A stretch of DNA of 64,000 bases from Chondrosia reniformis (taxonomy: Eukaryota; Porifera; Demospongiae; Chondrillida; Chondrillidae): contig OX359190.1 in assembly GCA_947172415.1 (NCBI GenBank), positions 6,448,001 to 6,512,000 of the forward strand. Reading direction: 5' to 3'. The position numbers were made by a program, and so were the translations under genes. How positions within the stretch are numbered: position 1 is the first letter of the stretch; each line of letters begins with the position of its first letter. Positions 13,365 through 24,277 of the stretch are shown one piece after another. Below the pieces are notes generated by a model, which did not search any database, had not been told where the DNA came from, and worked only from the letters and a program-made list of their open reading frames with translations.

Positions 13365-14429
13365 ATGTTTCGTTCCCAATCAGTGAAATTTTTGCTTATG
13401 CTGTCACTATGTGCATTGGCTACTGCTACTAACTTTTGCTATCAGGAGTGCCCCTTTGGCTACTATTATGACTGCTTAGCTGATGCTTGCAAACCATGCT
13501 GCTACAGTAACTATAATTATCCTTCCCACTACGATGCTTGCTTTGAATACAGTACTGATTTCTATCAATGTAACAATGAAACTGATGGCTATTTTTGTTA
13601 CTGGAATAGCAATTCTCAATGCTGTTATCTTAGTTGTCCAGACGGATTTTACCTTGATAAAGACAGATGCACCTGCAAATGTGACCTCTCTAAGCAATGC
13701 CCGGACTACTATATACTAGATCCTAAGAGTTGTGACTGTGAGTGTGATGCCAGCAGGATATGTCCCCCATATTACCAGCTGGATAAGAGCAGCTGTGAAT
13801 GTGTTTGCGATCGTTCCTGTAGTGAAGGTTATTATCTGAACTTGGATTCATGTGCATGCCTGTGTGACACTAGCAAGACCTGTCCCCCATATTACAGGCT
13901 GGATGAGAAAAAGTGTGAATGTGTATGTGACACAAGCAGGGTCTGCCCTCAATATTACAGGCTGGATGAGAGAAGTTGCGGGTGTGTTTGTGCTCGTACT
14001 TGTAACTCTGGTTATTATCTAAATCGAGACACTTGTACTTGTTTCAGAAATAGTGAACAATGTACAGGTAACTGTGAAGAAGGCTACTATTTGAATGATG
14101 CTGATTGTCAATGTTATCCTTGCTGTTACAATCATTACCTTTATCCACTTCACGCCAGTAAGTGTATCTCTTTCAAGAACAGCAAGATTGATTGCCTGCA
14201 TCCCACTGATAACCTTAAGTGCCTTTGGCAATCTTCATGCCCCGCATGTACAAAGACTTGCCAAACTGGATACTACTTGAATAAGAGTAGATGTCAATGT
14301 GTTCCATGCTGTTACAGTCAGTATTCGAGTCAATATAGACAGTGTATCTCATACAAGAGGAGCCGCAGTCGTTGTCTTTTCCCACATGATGGCCATATAT
14401 GCCACTGGAGCAGAGCCTGCAATTACTGA
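13365..14429 (+). CDS. Secreted CXCXC-repeat protein, group B, 354 aa
   Basis: Single-exon frame. I choose the ATG at 13365 rather than the upstream GTG in the same frame, because it starts a clear signal peptide (MFRSQSVKFLLMLSLCALAT). The mature protein has a CC...H...C...C...C-YW module, then six full C-x(10)-C-x-C-x-C repeats (such as CPPYYRLDEKKCECVC) and several CxC variants, then two more CC...C...C...C-[LH]W modules. The repeat modules therefore lie between copies of the second module. The repeats are diverged from one another, unlike the neighbouring 880-aa protein, so this looks like an older array. The gene is convergent with 14902-17544, with 472 bases between stops. I see no catalytic residues. 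Likely role: extracellular structural or adhesive protein (inference). Confidence 0.85.
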   Translation: MFRSQSVKFLLMLSLCALATATNFCYQECPFGYYYDCLADACKPCCYSNYNYPSHYDACFEYSTDFYQCNNETDGYFCYWNSNSQCCYLSCPDGFYLDKDRCTCKCDLSKQCPDYYILDPKSCDCECDASRICPPYYQLDKSSCECVCDRSCSEGYYLNLDSCACLCDTSKTCPPYYRLDEKKCECVCDTSRVCPQYYRLDERSCGCVCARTCNSGYYLNRDTCTCFRNSEQCTGNCEEGYYLNDADCQCYPCCYNHYLYPLHASKCISFKNSKIDCLHPTDNLKCLWQSSCPACTKTCQTGYYLNKSRCQCVPCCYSQYSSQYRQCISYKRSRSRCLFPHDGHICHWSRACNY

Positions 14430-14901
14430 ACAACTTAAGCTACCATGTTTCCTAACATTATATGAGTTTAACGTATAACCAATACTGAGTATTGCATTTA
14501 TTTGCAATTTCTTTGACTTATAATGAAAAGCTTTGATAATTTGACAGTTAAGATTAACGAATTCAGTTGTTTTATAATGATTTGAGATCGCAACATTCTA
14601 TTATTGACTTGTAGAATAGATATCAGTAATTTGTGTATAGTACATATGTTTGTGCGTACTACGTACATACTATACAAGGTTAATCTTTAGCCTCTGCCCT
14701 TCAATACATCCTTGTGTATGAAATCAATGCTCAGTTGTAATTAATGTATATATACATATGGAATAAGATACGTTTATAGTACAAATGCAAGTGTAGTTGG
14801 ATTATATATTGTACAGAGAAGCAAAATGAATTAACATCAAAACTATTTTCATTAGTATAATTTTGTTTAAATGGACCTTTTTTAGTTTTTCGTTGCTGGT
14901 T
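14430..14901. other. Short convergent intergenic spacer
   Basis: AT-rich spacer between two convergent group B genes, with a GTACGTAC-like patch near 14.64-14.68 kb. No AATAAA is evident on either strand close to the stops, so the poly(A) signals are unassigned. Confidence 0.5.
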
Positions 14902-17544
14902 TTAACCATGATGGCTTCCATAGTATTTTCTTCTGATGCATTTGCATGATTTAGTGTCAAGCCAATAGTATGGTGGACACTTCTTAAGAGTGTTGCAGAT
15001 GCAGCTACATGATCCCTTGTCCAATATATAGTAAGGTGGGCATGTCTTGTAAGGGTCACAGACACACTCACAACTCTTTTTATCCAGAACGTAATATGGA
15101 GGGCATTTCTTGTAAGGGTCACAGACACACTCACATCTCTTTTCATCCAGAACGTAATATGGAGGGCATGTCTTATTGCATTCACAGTAACATGTGTCAG
15201 TGTTCAGAGTGTAGTAATCCGGGCATGTCTTGTAAGGGTCACAGACACACTCACATCTCTTTTCATCCAGAATGTAATATGGAGGACATTTCTTGTAAGG
15301 ATCACAGACACACTCACATCTCTTTTCATCCAGAACGTAATATGGAGGGCATGTCTTATTGCATTCACAGTAACATGTGTCAGTGTTCAGAGTGTAGTAA
15401 TCCGGGCATGTCTTGTAAGGGTCACAGACACACTCACAACTCTTTTCATCCAGAACGTAATATGGAGGACATTTCTTGTAAGGGTCACAGACACACTCAC
15501 ATCTCTTTTCATCCAGAATGTAATATGGAGGGCATGTCTTATTGCATTCACAATAACATGTGTCAGTGTTCAGAGTGTAGTAATCCGGGCATGTCTTGTA
15601 AGGGTCACAGACACACTCACAACTCTTTTCATCCAGAACGTAATATGGAGGACATTTCTTGTAAGGGTCACAGACACACTCACATCTCTTTTCATCCAGA
15701 ACGTAATATGGAGGGCATTTCTTGTAAGGATCACAGACACACTCACATCTCTTTTCATCCAGAACGTAATATGGAGGGCATGTCTTATTGCATTCACAGT
15801 AACATGTGTCAGTGTTCAGAGTGTAGTAAACCGGGCATGTCTTGTAAGGATCACAGACACACTCACATCTCTTTTCATCCAGAACGTAATATGGAGGACA
15901 TTTCTTGTAAGGGTCACAGACACATTCACATCTCTTTTCATCCAGAACGTAATATGGAGGACATTTCTTGTAAGGATCACAGACACATTCACAACTCTTT
16001 TCATCCAGAACGTAATATGGAGGACATTTCTTGTAAGGGTCACAGACACACTCACATCTCTTTTCATCCAGAACGTAATATGGAGGGCATGTCTTATTGC
16101 ATTCACAGTAACATGTGTCTGTGTTCAGAGTGTAGTAATCCGGGCATGTCTTGTAAGGGTCACAGACACACTCACATCTCTTTTCATCCAGAACGTAATA
16201 TGGAGGGCATTTCTTGTAAGGATCACAGACACACTCACATCTCTTTTCATCCAGAACGTAATATGGAGGACATTTCTTGTAAGGGTCACAGACACACTCA
16301 CATCTCTTTTCATCCAGAACGTAATATGGAGGGCATGTCTTATTGCATTCACAGTAACATGTGTCAGTGTTCAGAGTGTAGTAATCCGGGCATGTCTTGT
16401 AAGGGTCACAGACACACTCACAACTCTTTTCATCCAGAACGTAATATGGAGGACATTTCTTGTAAGGATCACAGACACATTCACATCTCTTTTCATCCAG
16501 AACGTAATATGGAGGGCATTTCTTGTAAGGATCACAGACACACTCACATCTCTTTTCATCCAGAACGTAATATGGAGGGCATGTCTTATTGCATTCACAG
16601 TAACATGTGTCAATGTTCAGAGTGTAGTAATCCGGGCATGTCTTGTAAGGATCACAGACACACTCACATCTCTTTTCATCCAGAACGTAATATGGGGGAC
16701 ATTTCTTGTAAGGGTCACAGACACACTCACATCTCTTTTCATCCAGAACATAATATGGAGGGCATGTCTTATTGCATTCACAGTAACATGTGTCAGTGTT
16801 CAGAGTGTAGTAATCCGGGCATGTCTTGTAAGGATCACAGACACACTCACAACTCTTTTCATCCAGAACGTAATATGGAGGACATTTCTTGTAAGGATCA
16901 CAGACACATTCACATCTCTTTTCATCCAGAACGTAATATGGAGGGCATTTCTTGTAAGGATCACAGACACACTCACATCTCTTTTCATCCAGAACGTAAT
17001 ATGGAGGGCATGTCTTATTGCATTCACAGTAACATGTGTCAGTGTTCAGAGTGTAGTAATCCGGGCATGTCTTGTAAGGGTCACAGACACACTCACAACT
17101 CTTTTCATCCAGAACGTAATATGGTGGGCATTTCTTGTAAGGATTACAGACACACTTGCAACTCTTTTCATCCAGAACGTAATATGGAGGGCATTTCTTG
17201 TAAGGGTCACAGACACACTGACAAGTTTTCCTGTCTAGAGTTTTGTATTGAGGACAGTTTTTATCACAATGAGAGGTACATTTCTTTCTCCAGATACATT
17301 TCCATCCATCCCTAGTATCAAGGCACTGATCCTTGTTATATTTTAAATTTTGACACTTGTAGTAATGACTAGGGTAATAGCTTGAGCTTGAGCAGCAAGG
17401 GGAACATTTGCATTTGTAGTAGTTCAGATAGTAGCCATCTGCACACTCTTTTTTGCAGTTTCGATAGCGATACTTTGGATAAGTAGCATCGACTGCTAAT
17501 AAAATGGCACACAGAAGTAGGAAAACAACCAATATCTTGTTCAT
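14902..17544 (-). CDS. Secreted 880-aa protein with about 38 CX10CXCXC modules
   Basis: I place the start at 17544 (MNKILVVFLLLCAILLAVDA, a strong signal peptide). The frame extends 24 codons further upstream, but that part contains the TATA box. After a CC...YPSH...C...C...CIW module come about 38 modules of C-x(10)-C-x-C-x-C, alternating CPPYYVLDEKRCECVC with CPDYYTLNTDTCYCEC. Linkers are DPYKK, DPYKT and NKT. These form higher-order units of 2-4 PPYY modules plus one DYYTLN module (61, 82 or 103 residues), and neighbours are nearly identical in DNA. The C-terminus (CKCIRRKYYGSHHG) is basic. The pattern matches the CXCXC repeat of Balbiani-ring-3-like silk and the VEGF-C tail, but there is no growth-factor domain. 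Probably a disulfide-rich extracellular polymer. Repeat number may be affected by assembly or polymorphism. Confidence 0.88.
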   Translation of the reverse strand: MNKILVVFLLLCAILLAVDATYPKYRYRNCKKECADGYYLNYYKCKCSPCCSSSSYYPSHYYKCQNLKYNKDQCLDTRDGWKCIWRKKCTSHCDKNCPQYKTLDRKTCQCVCDPYKKCPPYYVLDEKSCKCVCNPYKKCPPYYVLDEKSCECVCDPYKTCPDYYTLNTDTCYCECNKTCPPYYVLDEKRCECVCDPYKKCPPYYVLDEKRCECVCDPYKKCPPYYVLDEKSCECVCDPYKTCPDYYTLNTDTCYCECNKTCPPYYVLDEKRCECVCDPYKKCPPYYVLDEKRCECVCDPYKTCPDYYTLNIDTCYCECNKTCPPYYVLDEKRCECVCDPYKKCPPYYVLDEKRCECVCDPYKKCPPYYVLDEKSCECVCDPYKTCPDYYTLNTDTCYCECNKTCPPYYVLDEKRCECVCDPYKKCPPYYVLDEKRCECVCDPYKKCPPYYVLDEKRCECVCDPYKTCPDYYTLNTDTCYCECNKTCPPYYVLDEKRCECVCDPYKKCPPYYVLDEKSCECVCDPYKKCPPYYVLDEKRCECVCDPYKKCPPYYVLDEKRCECVCDPYKTCPVYYTLNTDTCYCECNKTCPPYYVLDEKRCECVCDPYKKCPPYYVLDEKRCECVCDPYKKCPPYYVLDEKSCECVCDPYKTCPDYYTLNTDTCYCECNKTCPPYYILDEKRCECVCDPYKKCPPYYVLDEKSCECVCDPYKTCPDYYTLNTDTCYCECNKTCPPYYVLDEKRCECVCDPYKKCPPYYILDEKRCECVCDPYKTCPDYYTLNTDTCYCECNKTCPPYYVLDEKRCECVCDPYKKCPPYYVLDKKSCECVCDPYKTCPPYYILDKGSCSCICNTLKKCPPYYWLDTKSCKCIRRKYYGSHHG
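15000..17220 (-). repeat. Tandem 63/57-bp repeats in higher-order units of 183, 246 and 309 bp
   Basis: The coding array of the 880-aa protein. PPYY modules are 63 bp and DYYTLN modules are 57 bp. They are arranged in higher-order units with two to four PPYY copies each, and unit boundaries recur 183, 246 or 309 bp apart. Most differences between copies are single bases, for example at the R/S position before CECVC. All repeat lengths are multiples of three. Confidence 0.9.
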
Positions 17545-17590
17545 TTTATTATTTTCCTGGTTAACGATTGATGGTTTGTTGGGGAATCCT

Positions 17591-17603
17591 CCTTTTATAT
17601 ATG
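17591..17603 (-). promoter_or_regulatory. TATA box of the 880-aa repeat protein gene
   Basis: The minus strand reads TATATAAAAGG about 50 bases before the ATG at 17544. This puts the likely transcription start about 20 bases upstream of the start codon. It is the best match to a metazoan TATA box in the window. Confidence 0.65.
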
Positions 17604-20064
17604 CTCTAGGTTTCAAAAGTTTTAATCATGATGTAAATGTTAGTAGTCTTACTAAGGAATTAACAATTTCAATTTCTGCTCTGTTTGACAATAAAGCATT
17701 AGATATATGATAAATTAGGAAACTTGTTTTGGTATTTTTAGAGTTGCCGGAAAGGCCATTGAAGGTATTGTGAAAATAGGAGTATCTTTTGGAATTCCAT
17801 TCAGATATTATGCATTGTGGCAACTAATATATTATTAAACATTAGCCATATCTTCATATGTTAAAGTGGATTTATGTGTATATATGTTTGCTCACTGAAG
17901 TCTCTGTTCATGTGTAGGTATTTGCAATTAGACAGTTAGGATGTCTTTATTGGGCTCTGAATCCTTTCAGAAGTGTTAATTTCTTAAGGATTCATATAGT
18001 AAATAGTGAGATTAATGGATTCCACCTTATCATTATTTGACACATACTATTAGGAAGTTGTATGTACATAAATGTGTTAGATGGAATGTAAGGCAACCTT
18101 TCATCTAACAGTGCCTATGCCTAGGAATAGAAAAGGCCACTAACATTTCAAGTTAGTATATTAGTGAGAAGGCTGAAAAAGTGATAATGAGAATAATAGG
18201 TATATACATTATTAATCATTGTAGCAATAAAAAGAACAGCCTACATCAAAAATTACTTCATGGCTGACTAGAAAGACAAAATGCTATTGAAATGGCCTTA
18301 CAGTACCACCATACTGTGCCTGCTTGCTAATATGTTTGCTTATAGATTTGGAACAAGTCAAGTATTTCAATTTAGGAACCTTTCATGTTATAGGGAGTCC
18401 ATTGAGTTAAATATTATATATAGTGAAAGTATGAATGTTTCAAATTTATGCCAAAATATATAGGTACATATACTTCATAGTTTTAATTTGATGTGATTGA
18501 TTCTAGAGGCCATTGCTTCTACATGGATTGTGTGAAAAACAAGCACTTGAAGAACTAACTGCTTATTCATATTATATGTATGCAATTCTAAATTATGAAT
18601 GTAATAAGTATGTAATATTGTTATACTTGATGACAGCCTAGTTACATGTGCTACTTATAGACTATATTCCACATTTGAAGGTCAATTATTATATAATTGT
18701 GCATTTCCACCAGGACGTACATAGGTCTCTCACAACAATGAGTAATTATATAAAAAATAGCTAATAACAGTGGGTTTATTCATCCATGCTGAATCTATAC
18801 TGCTTGAATTTTAGTGTCTATTTTCAGTTACGTTACATTTATAAGTATAGGTGTAACACTGCCCTGTGAAAATACGTATTTTTAATTTTACTCTCTTTTT
18901 TGGAAAATCAGGACCAGGTTGAAATACCCACTGTAGTTTATTCTTCTAAATATTCATGTATGCCTTCAATACACAGTTTTGGTGTACAGTACATATACGT
19001 ACCTCCTGGGAATCATGTGAATTCCTGAGACAACTAGTGCAAGCTTTGCATTTATGATTTGTCGTGGTGGTATGGCTGTATGTATGAATGTAAATATTAT
19101 ATATACCTAAATTCACTGTATGTTACCAAAGTAGTCTTAAAAATTCCTAATAAATGTGATTATGCCATATTCAAGGACCTAATATTTAGCAACAAATGCC
19201 AACACCATCTTATTTAATTTATTCAGATAGGAATATATATTATATAAAAAGACAAACTGTGTATCAAGGTACCTTATTACAGAAATGGCCCAGTTTGGAG
19301 GTCTATCATTGCAACTTTGTTTTAAAACTGGTAAAAGAGTCAACTGTAGAACTGGATATGAACTGAAGAGTCCTTGTACATACTTAAAGCTCATATGGGC
19401 CAAGAAAGTATACTTATCGACAGACATGAAGATATATACTTGCATAACTCAGATAAAAATTGGTCTTGCCAAGCTTGTCCACCTTAAAATTGTTATTGTA
19501 ATGCCAAAGTAATAATTAAAATTTGTATTTTAAAGAGTTAGGTAGGAAGTACAGTCTAAAAAATGGATCACTCTGTGGCTAAAGAAACAGCCTACTACCA
19601 GACATCCTAAAAGACCTACTCAAAAAGTCCTTTCAATCACATTCTCTTTAGGAGACACTTAATATGAATGAACCAAAAATCAGCAATGGTGTCGTTACTT
19701 TCACTGTTACTATCCAATCTATATGTCTTAACATACAGTACCTATGCTATCCCCTCATTTGTTACAAAATGTAGAAATAAGTAGCGAAAAACTGTCCCTC
19801 TCTAGCTACTTTTAAGAGTTCAGTTACTGGCCAGTCTGTAGCCCTTATGGTCCTATAGGATGCTAGAGTAGGAATGTTGTATATCTTATTACTTGTAAAC
19901 AATGTGATGTACAGTAATGTAATGTAATGTAATCTTATTTAGACTGGGAAGGCCACTAGCCTAATAGGCTACTATTAAGGCACCCAGTGAATAAATTACA
20001 AAGAAAGTAAAGAAAGTAATAGGAATCATACATCATAGAGGTTCATTTTGCTAGGTTGATTAAT
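17604..20064. other. Intergenic, no gene recognised
   Basis: AT-rich. A (TAATG)n tract at 19914-19933 is followed by GGGAAGGCCACTAGCC-type sequence to about 20000. Read on the minus strand, this resembles the 3' end of a SINE with a pentanucleotide tail. Nothing else is recognised. Confidence 0.45.
19914..20000 (-). repeat. Possible SINE 3' end with (ATTAC)n tail
   Basis: On the minus strand a GC-richer segment (GGCTAGTGGCCTTCCCAG) is followed by about four copies of ATTAC. The layout resembles the element ending near 33720 (CTGGCCTCCCTGAAA... then ATTCA repeats). The family is not identified. Confidence 0.35.
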
Positions 20065-20172
20065 GCCAAACTTTTATTGAGCTTATCCTAAGCAAAAATT
20101 CACAAATTAATAGAACGTGTGATGTTTCCGTGACAAGGAGAGGATCCCAATTATCTCTTGGGATCCATCGGA

Positions 20173-20905
20173 AGAAAACACATGTGGACAAATACATTCA
20201 TTACACCTCTCATCACCATCCGAGGATCAAGACTGGGATAATTAGATGTCTAAAAAAACAGAGCGGAAAATATCTGTGACCCCAGCACTAGGAATAATGA
20301 ACTGGCTCATCTGAAGAGGGTATTTAGGGCCAATGGTTATCCTCAGTGGGTAATCAAACAGGCCCTTTGGCCACCTGTTCAATCAGCAGAGGAGAGGACA
20401 ACACAGCAAGGAGCCAGACAAGATGACTCTCAGAAGAAACCGCTATTATTCTTACCTTTTTTCCAGGGAATATCAGAACCCATACAACATCTATGTCACC
20501 ATATAGGAATTAGATCAGTTTTCAAAACCCAGGGGACCCTCAGACAGATACTGATGAAGGTTAAGATACCCAATGACAGGCTAAAGAAGAAGGGGGCAGT
20601 TTACAGGATTCCATGTAAGCACTGCAACAAAGTTTATATTGGTGAAACAGGAAGGACAGTACAGAAGAGGATGCGGAGCACAAGACCGCGGTCAGAAGGG
20701 GAGATAGGAATAATGGAGTTGCTGTGCATGCATGGGACACACAACAAGAAGCGGACTGGGAGAAGGTGGAGGTTATCACCAAGGAGAGACACTTTTGGAG
20801 AAGGAAGGTTCTAGAGGCCATTCATATCCGGAGATCAGACAATACCAATCTGGACTGTGGACTGACATTAGATCCTGTATGGCACCCATTCATTGAATGA
20901 CTGGG
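20173..20905 (+). pseudogene. Penelope-like RT C-terminus and GIY-YIG endonuclease remnant
   Basis: Fragments in different frames give the THVDKYIHYTSHHHPR motif typical of the end of the Penelope RT (about 20175-20280), a middle piece, and the GIY-YIG nuclease start VYRIPCKHCNKVYIGETGR (about 20600-20660). A C-terminal tail in another frame ends near 20900. At least two frameshifts and internal stops make it non-coding. The RT catalytic core is absent, so it is 5'-truncated. Confidence 0.75.
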
Positions 20906-20994
20906 TAACACTCCATTCACAACTATTCACAACTTGTCAAATCATGTCACCCCCACCTCTTAAAAAAGGCGATTTTGTGTTATATTTCTTATAG

Positions 20995-21020
20995 TTGATG
21001 AAGGTCCACGGACTGAAACG
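20995..21020 (+). ncRNA. Hammerhead-ribozyme-like motif
   Basis: TTGATGA, a 5-bp helix GGTCC/GGACT closed by AC, then GAAAC. This matches the CUGANGA - stem II - GAAA core of a hammerhead except that the first C is T. The adjacent terminal repeat could supply stems I and III. It may be inactive. Confidence 0.4.
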
Positions 21021-22199
21021 TTCTATTAATTTGTGAATTTTTGCTAAGGATAAGCGCAATAAAAGTTTGGCAGGAGTCATACAGTTAATCAGTCAGTAAT
21101 TAGTCAGTTAATCAGTTTCGGCAGGTGTTGATGGTAGGGGGTGTCACTTTTCTTTTCTTTTTTTCTCTTCTCTGCCCTGGAGGGGAGTCCTGGCCATCCC
21201 ATTGTGCCTTTCTTTATAATCTTCCTAGTACAAAAGGTTTTAAGCCACTGTACGTACCTCTATAATCAGTTTTTACATTGCCTTTACTATACCCATATAA
21301 CAGATATATGAGACGCCTAATTCTAGTAACCTCAGACTATTGAGAGAAGCATTCTAGTACAAGAAACTCTGCTCTATTTACCCATATGAACGATAACATT
21401 AGGGGTGTTGGATATTTCGAAACTTATGAAAGAAATCATCGTATGGAAACTCTTTAATCACTTACCTCATAAAAGACAACATCAGGGCTCCAATCTGAAA
21501 CCAACAGGCAAGTAATATTGCTACATTCGACCCAGACCAATGGCTCAAAGAACAACTACCACTTCACAAGAACGTACTTGTATGCTTTCTAGCCAAACTT
21601 AAATGAGATACTTTTACGTTACCAACTAGATACCTTCATCGATTAGACCATTATTGAATATTGCAGAATCTCTTGTGAATGCCTAAATATAAGTAAGGTC
21701 AGTAGAAGAGTTAATAATACCTATGTATATTAAACATAAATTGATCTGTTTCTTCATAAAAAATACAGTGACATTGTTGAGCCTTCATTAATATTATCAC
21801 ACTGTTATAGTAAGATCCACAGGAGTATTTCTGAATCTATTCTCTTTGGCCTATGGAATGATGATCTTGCTCATCGAATGCACATTATTGCTGAATCAAT
21901 GAGTGAGAAAGCAATCTGGGATCTGATCATATACGTAGTTGCAACTACGGCAACTGCCATGATTACATAGGCAACAACTGGTTGTTATCATTCAAATCAA
22001 ATTAAATTAACACTTACTCTTGGCAGCCATTTTTCTGGCCATTTCATCATTTGTCAAACTCGATACAATGTCTCATCGATACTCCAGAAACACCTTTTCC
22101 AATTAGACTTATTGCTAATGATTAAATACATTATTGAAGCACACCCTTCAGCCAGCCTTCCCAAACACCCAACGAAATAACTAGTCGAGGAGGGTTTCT

Positions 22200-23000
22200 T
22201 GAAATCGTCTTCCACCATAGAGGGGTATAAAGAAAATGGGCCACTTAAGTAGGTATCTTAAACCAAAATTTAGTGTTAGAAACAGTTCTACAAACAAAGA
22301 GCCCCCATGTATAGTGTGTAAATATACCCAACCAATAGGATCCCAGACCTTAGGAACCCATAGCTCAGAAAACAGTAACCAAATTTAGAGAAACTAGTAA
22401 CCTCAACTGGATAACTGCATTAAAATGTGTAGGAAGGCCTAAGAAAATATAAATGTTGCCTGGACCCATAGAGAAAATGTGTCTACTTCTGTATTTAGTA
22501 AGTGGAAAAATGCTGCACTTAAGAAACGTAATAATAGGATCTCTAAGCTGTCTAAATTGTATATCAAGTCCTCAGTAGCCAAGAAGACCCTTACCTGCCC
22601 TAAAATTAAGGAATTCTTAGCAGATCCATATGATAAGTATGTTATTGCCCCTGCCATTAAGGCTTCTAAAAGTATAATTTTTATAAGTCCTACAATAGAC
22701 AAGCCATTAATGAAGAGTTAGACGAGTACCTCAACTTATGCTAAATGTGCAGTAGGATCCCAACAGTTAATTAGGAAGTAAGTTGATTCTTAAGACTAGA
22801 AAACTTAGAACCAAACCTGTCTTGAATGTTCCAGATGTAGACTAAACTGCAAACATATTAGCATCAATATAAAAAAGCTGAGTACATCATAGACATATTT
22901 CAATATACATGTACGTATGTTTTATCTACAAATTACCATGCCAATGAGGATAATAACTTAGTAGAAGAGACATTGCTTGAATAACTAATAAACACAGACA
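22200..23000 (+). pseudogene. Relic of a reverse-transcriptase element (N-terminal part)
   Basis: An open frame at 22479-22721 carries CPKIKEFLADPYDKYVIAPA, which I associate with the region before the RT core in a class of invertebrate retroelements. A second piece in another frame follows at about 22870-22980 (KKAEYIIDIFQY). Stops and frame changes interrupt it throughout. The family assignment is from memory of similar proteins and is uncertain. Confidence 0.35.
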
Positions 23001-24256
23001 GCTCTTACTGGCTGTCAATGTACAGGAACACTATGCAACATTTCACAGAAAAATTCATATCAGTAAGTGGACGTTTGGACTGTAAACTCTAACCACAGGT
23101 GTGTTACTCATGCTGTATTAATAAAGCTGAAGGTAGTCATCCAAATGCACAGCCATATTACTGTATACCACATTAATAAGCCTTAAGGAGGACAAAGCAA
23201 CTGCTTAGGCCCTTTCTTGCATGACTGGAAGTATCACTGATTTGCTGTAGGGCTTTGGTCCCCCAATATAAGCCTTGGACACTTAGACTCTTGGTGATGG
23301 TTTGGTGTATAGAATTCCACTGATTATCCATAGTACGTACGTATATCAATCGTTACCTTTGTACAGAAAATGTGCAAATAACTCACTTTATCACAGTAAC
23401 AAGGTATGCAAATCCAAAGTATCGCTGACATGAACATGGACTCATGAATGTTTTTAACTTTCAGTGGATAACTCTCCATTAACCACCCAGAACCTCCCAT
23501 TCCTTGTAGTTATTTTCTATTTAATTTATTATTCTGTTAACTAAAAATAGCGTATCATCATTAGAATCAAGTTGCACCTTTTTATATTTACGTAGCCTCT
23601 ATGCTTTGCTCATTCATTGCTACAAAAGATGTTTAGATTGAAACATAGCACTTTTTCTGTTTATAGAACCAGTGTACTGCATATCTACCCTGTAAATATA
23701 GTTCTTGTTTCATTAGTTTGACCCTGACAGTATATGAAGATTGCTATACTTTGTGAATTTCCTGCTCTAGAATTTCATATTTTACAATAGTCTTAAAGAA
23801 AGAGAACACACTACTAAACTTTAAAGGATCAATATACGTATTTGGAATACCTTTCGAAATAATGTATTCCAAAATGTCAGCATCATCAGACTAGATATTG
23901 TTAATAGTTGATTGTGAATCCTCTGGAGTGCACCAGTGCCAGATACAATTTGCTGTTATATTAAATGTTGTTATGTCAAATGGTTACACATATGTAATTC
24001 TGAATGGTTTGCACCAATTATTCTACTGGCCAAAAGTGTTTATTTTTAAAACGGTGATGTGTATCTTTAACTATACAGCTGAATGTTGAATGATTTACAT
24101 ATTATGTGAAGAATTGAAAGTTAACTAAATTTATAGGGACTGTTCACTACACAAACAGTCAAAAGAAACAGCAGGATGTGAATAACATAAAGGCATGTCT
24201 GCAACTGTTAAATGTTTTATAACACTATCTAATTTAGGTTCCAATTCTGTTCCAGG

Positions 24257-24262
24257 TTTATT
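24257..24262 (-). terminator. Polyadenylation signal of the 24278-25213 gene
   Basis: AATAAA on the minus strand, 15 bases after the stop codon at 24278. It implies a very short 3' UTR, as for the 7267-8931 gene. Confidence 0.5.
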
Positions 24263-24277
24263 TGTTGATCAAGTATT

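Larger units (their letters stand above)
20065..21071 (+). mobile_element. Short Penelope-like element bounded by 54-bp inverted repeats
   Basis: The arms are 20065-20118 and 21018-21071, complementary with few mismatches (both hold GCCAAACTTTTATTG and CACAAATTAATAGAACGT in inverse orientation). Between them lies a degenerate C-terminal Penelope-like coding region on the plus strand. A hammerhead-like motif (20995-21020) abuts the right arm. Penelope-like elements are known to carry terminal repeats in direct or inverted arrangement and hammerhead motifs in them. No clear target duplication is seen. Confidence 0.7.
21072..24277. other. Intergenic with a retroelement relic, otherwise no gene
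   Basis: Apart from the relic at about 22200-23000 and the poly(A) signal near 24257, I find only AT-rich sequence. A CT-rich tract lies at 21150-21180. Confidence 0.45.

Noticed and set aside
14902-17220. CRISPR-like regular repeats
   Set aside because: Repeats of 57-63 bp are contiguous coding modules with no unique spacers, in a eukaryotic gene.
15009-17315. 768-codon plus-strand ORF opposite the 880-aa protein
   Set aside because: It is open only because the coding repeats are multiples of three without stops in this frame. It has no signal peptide, and its His/Cys pattern is the antisense of the real modules.
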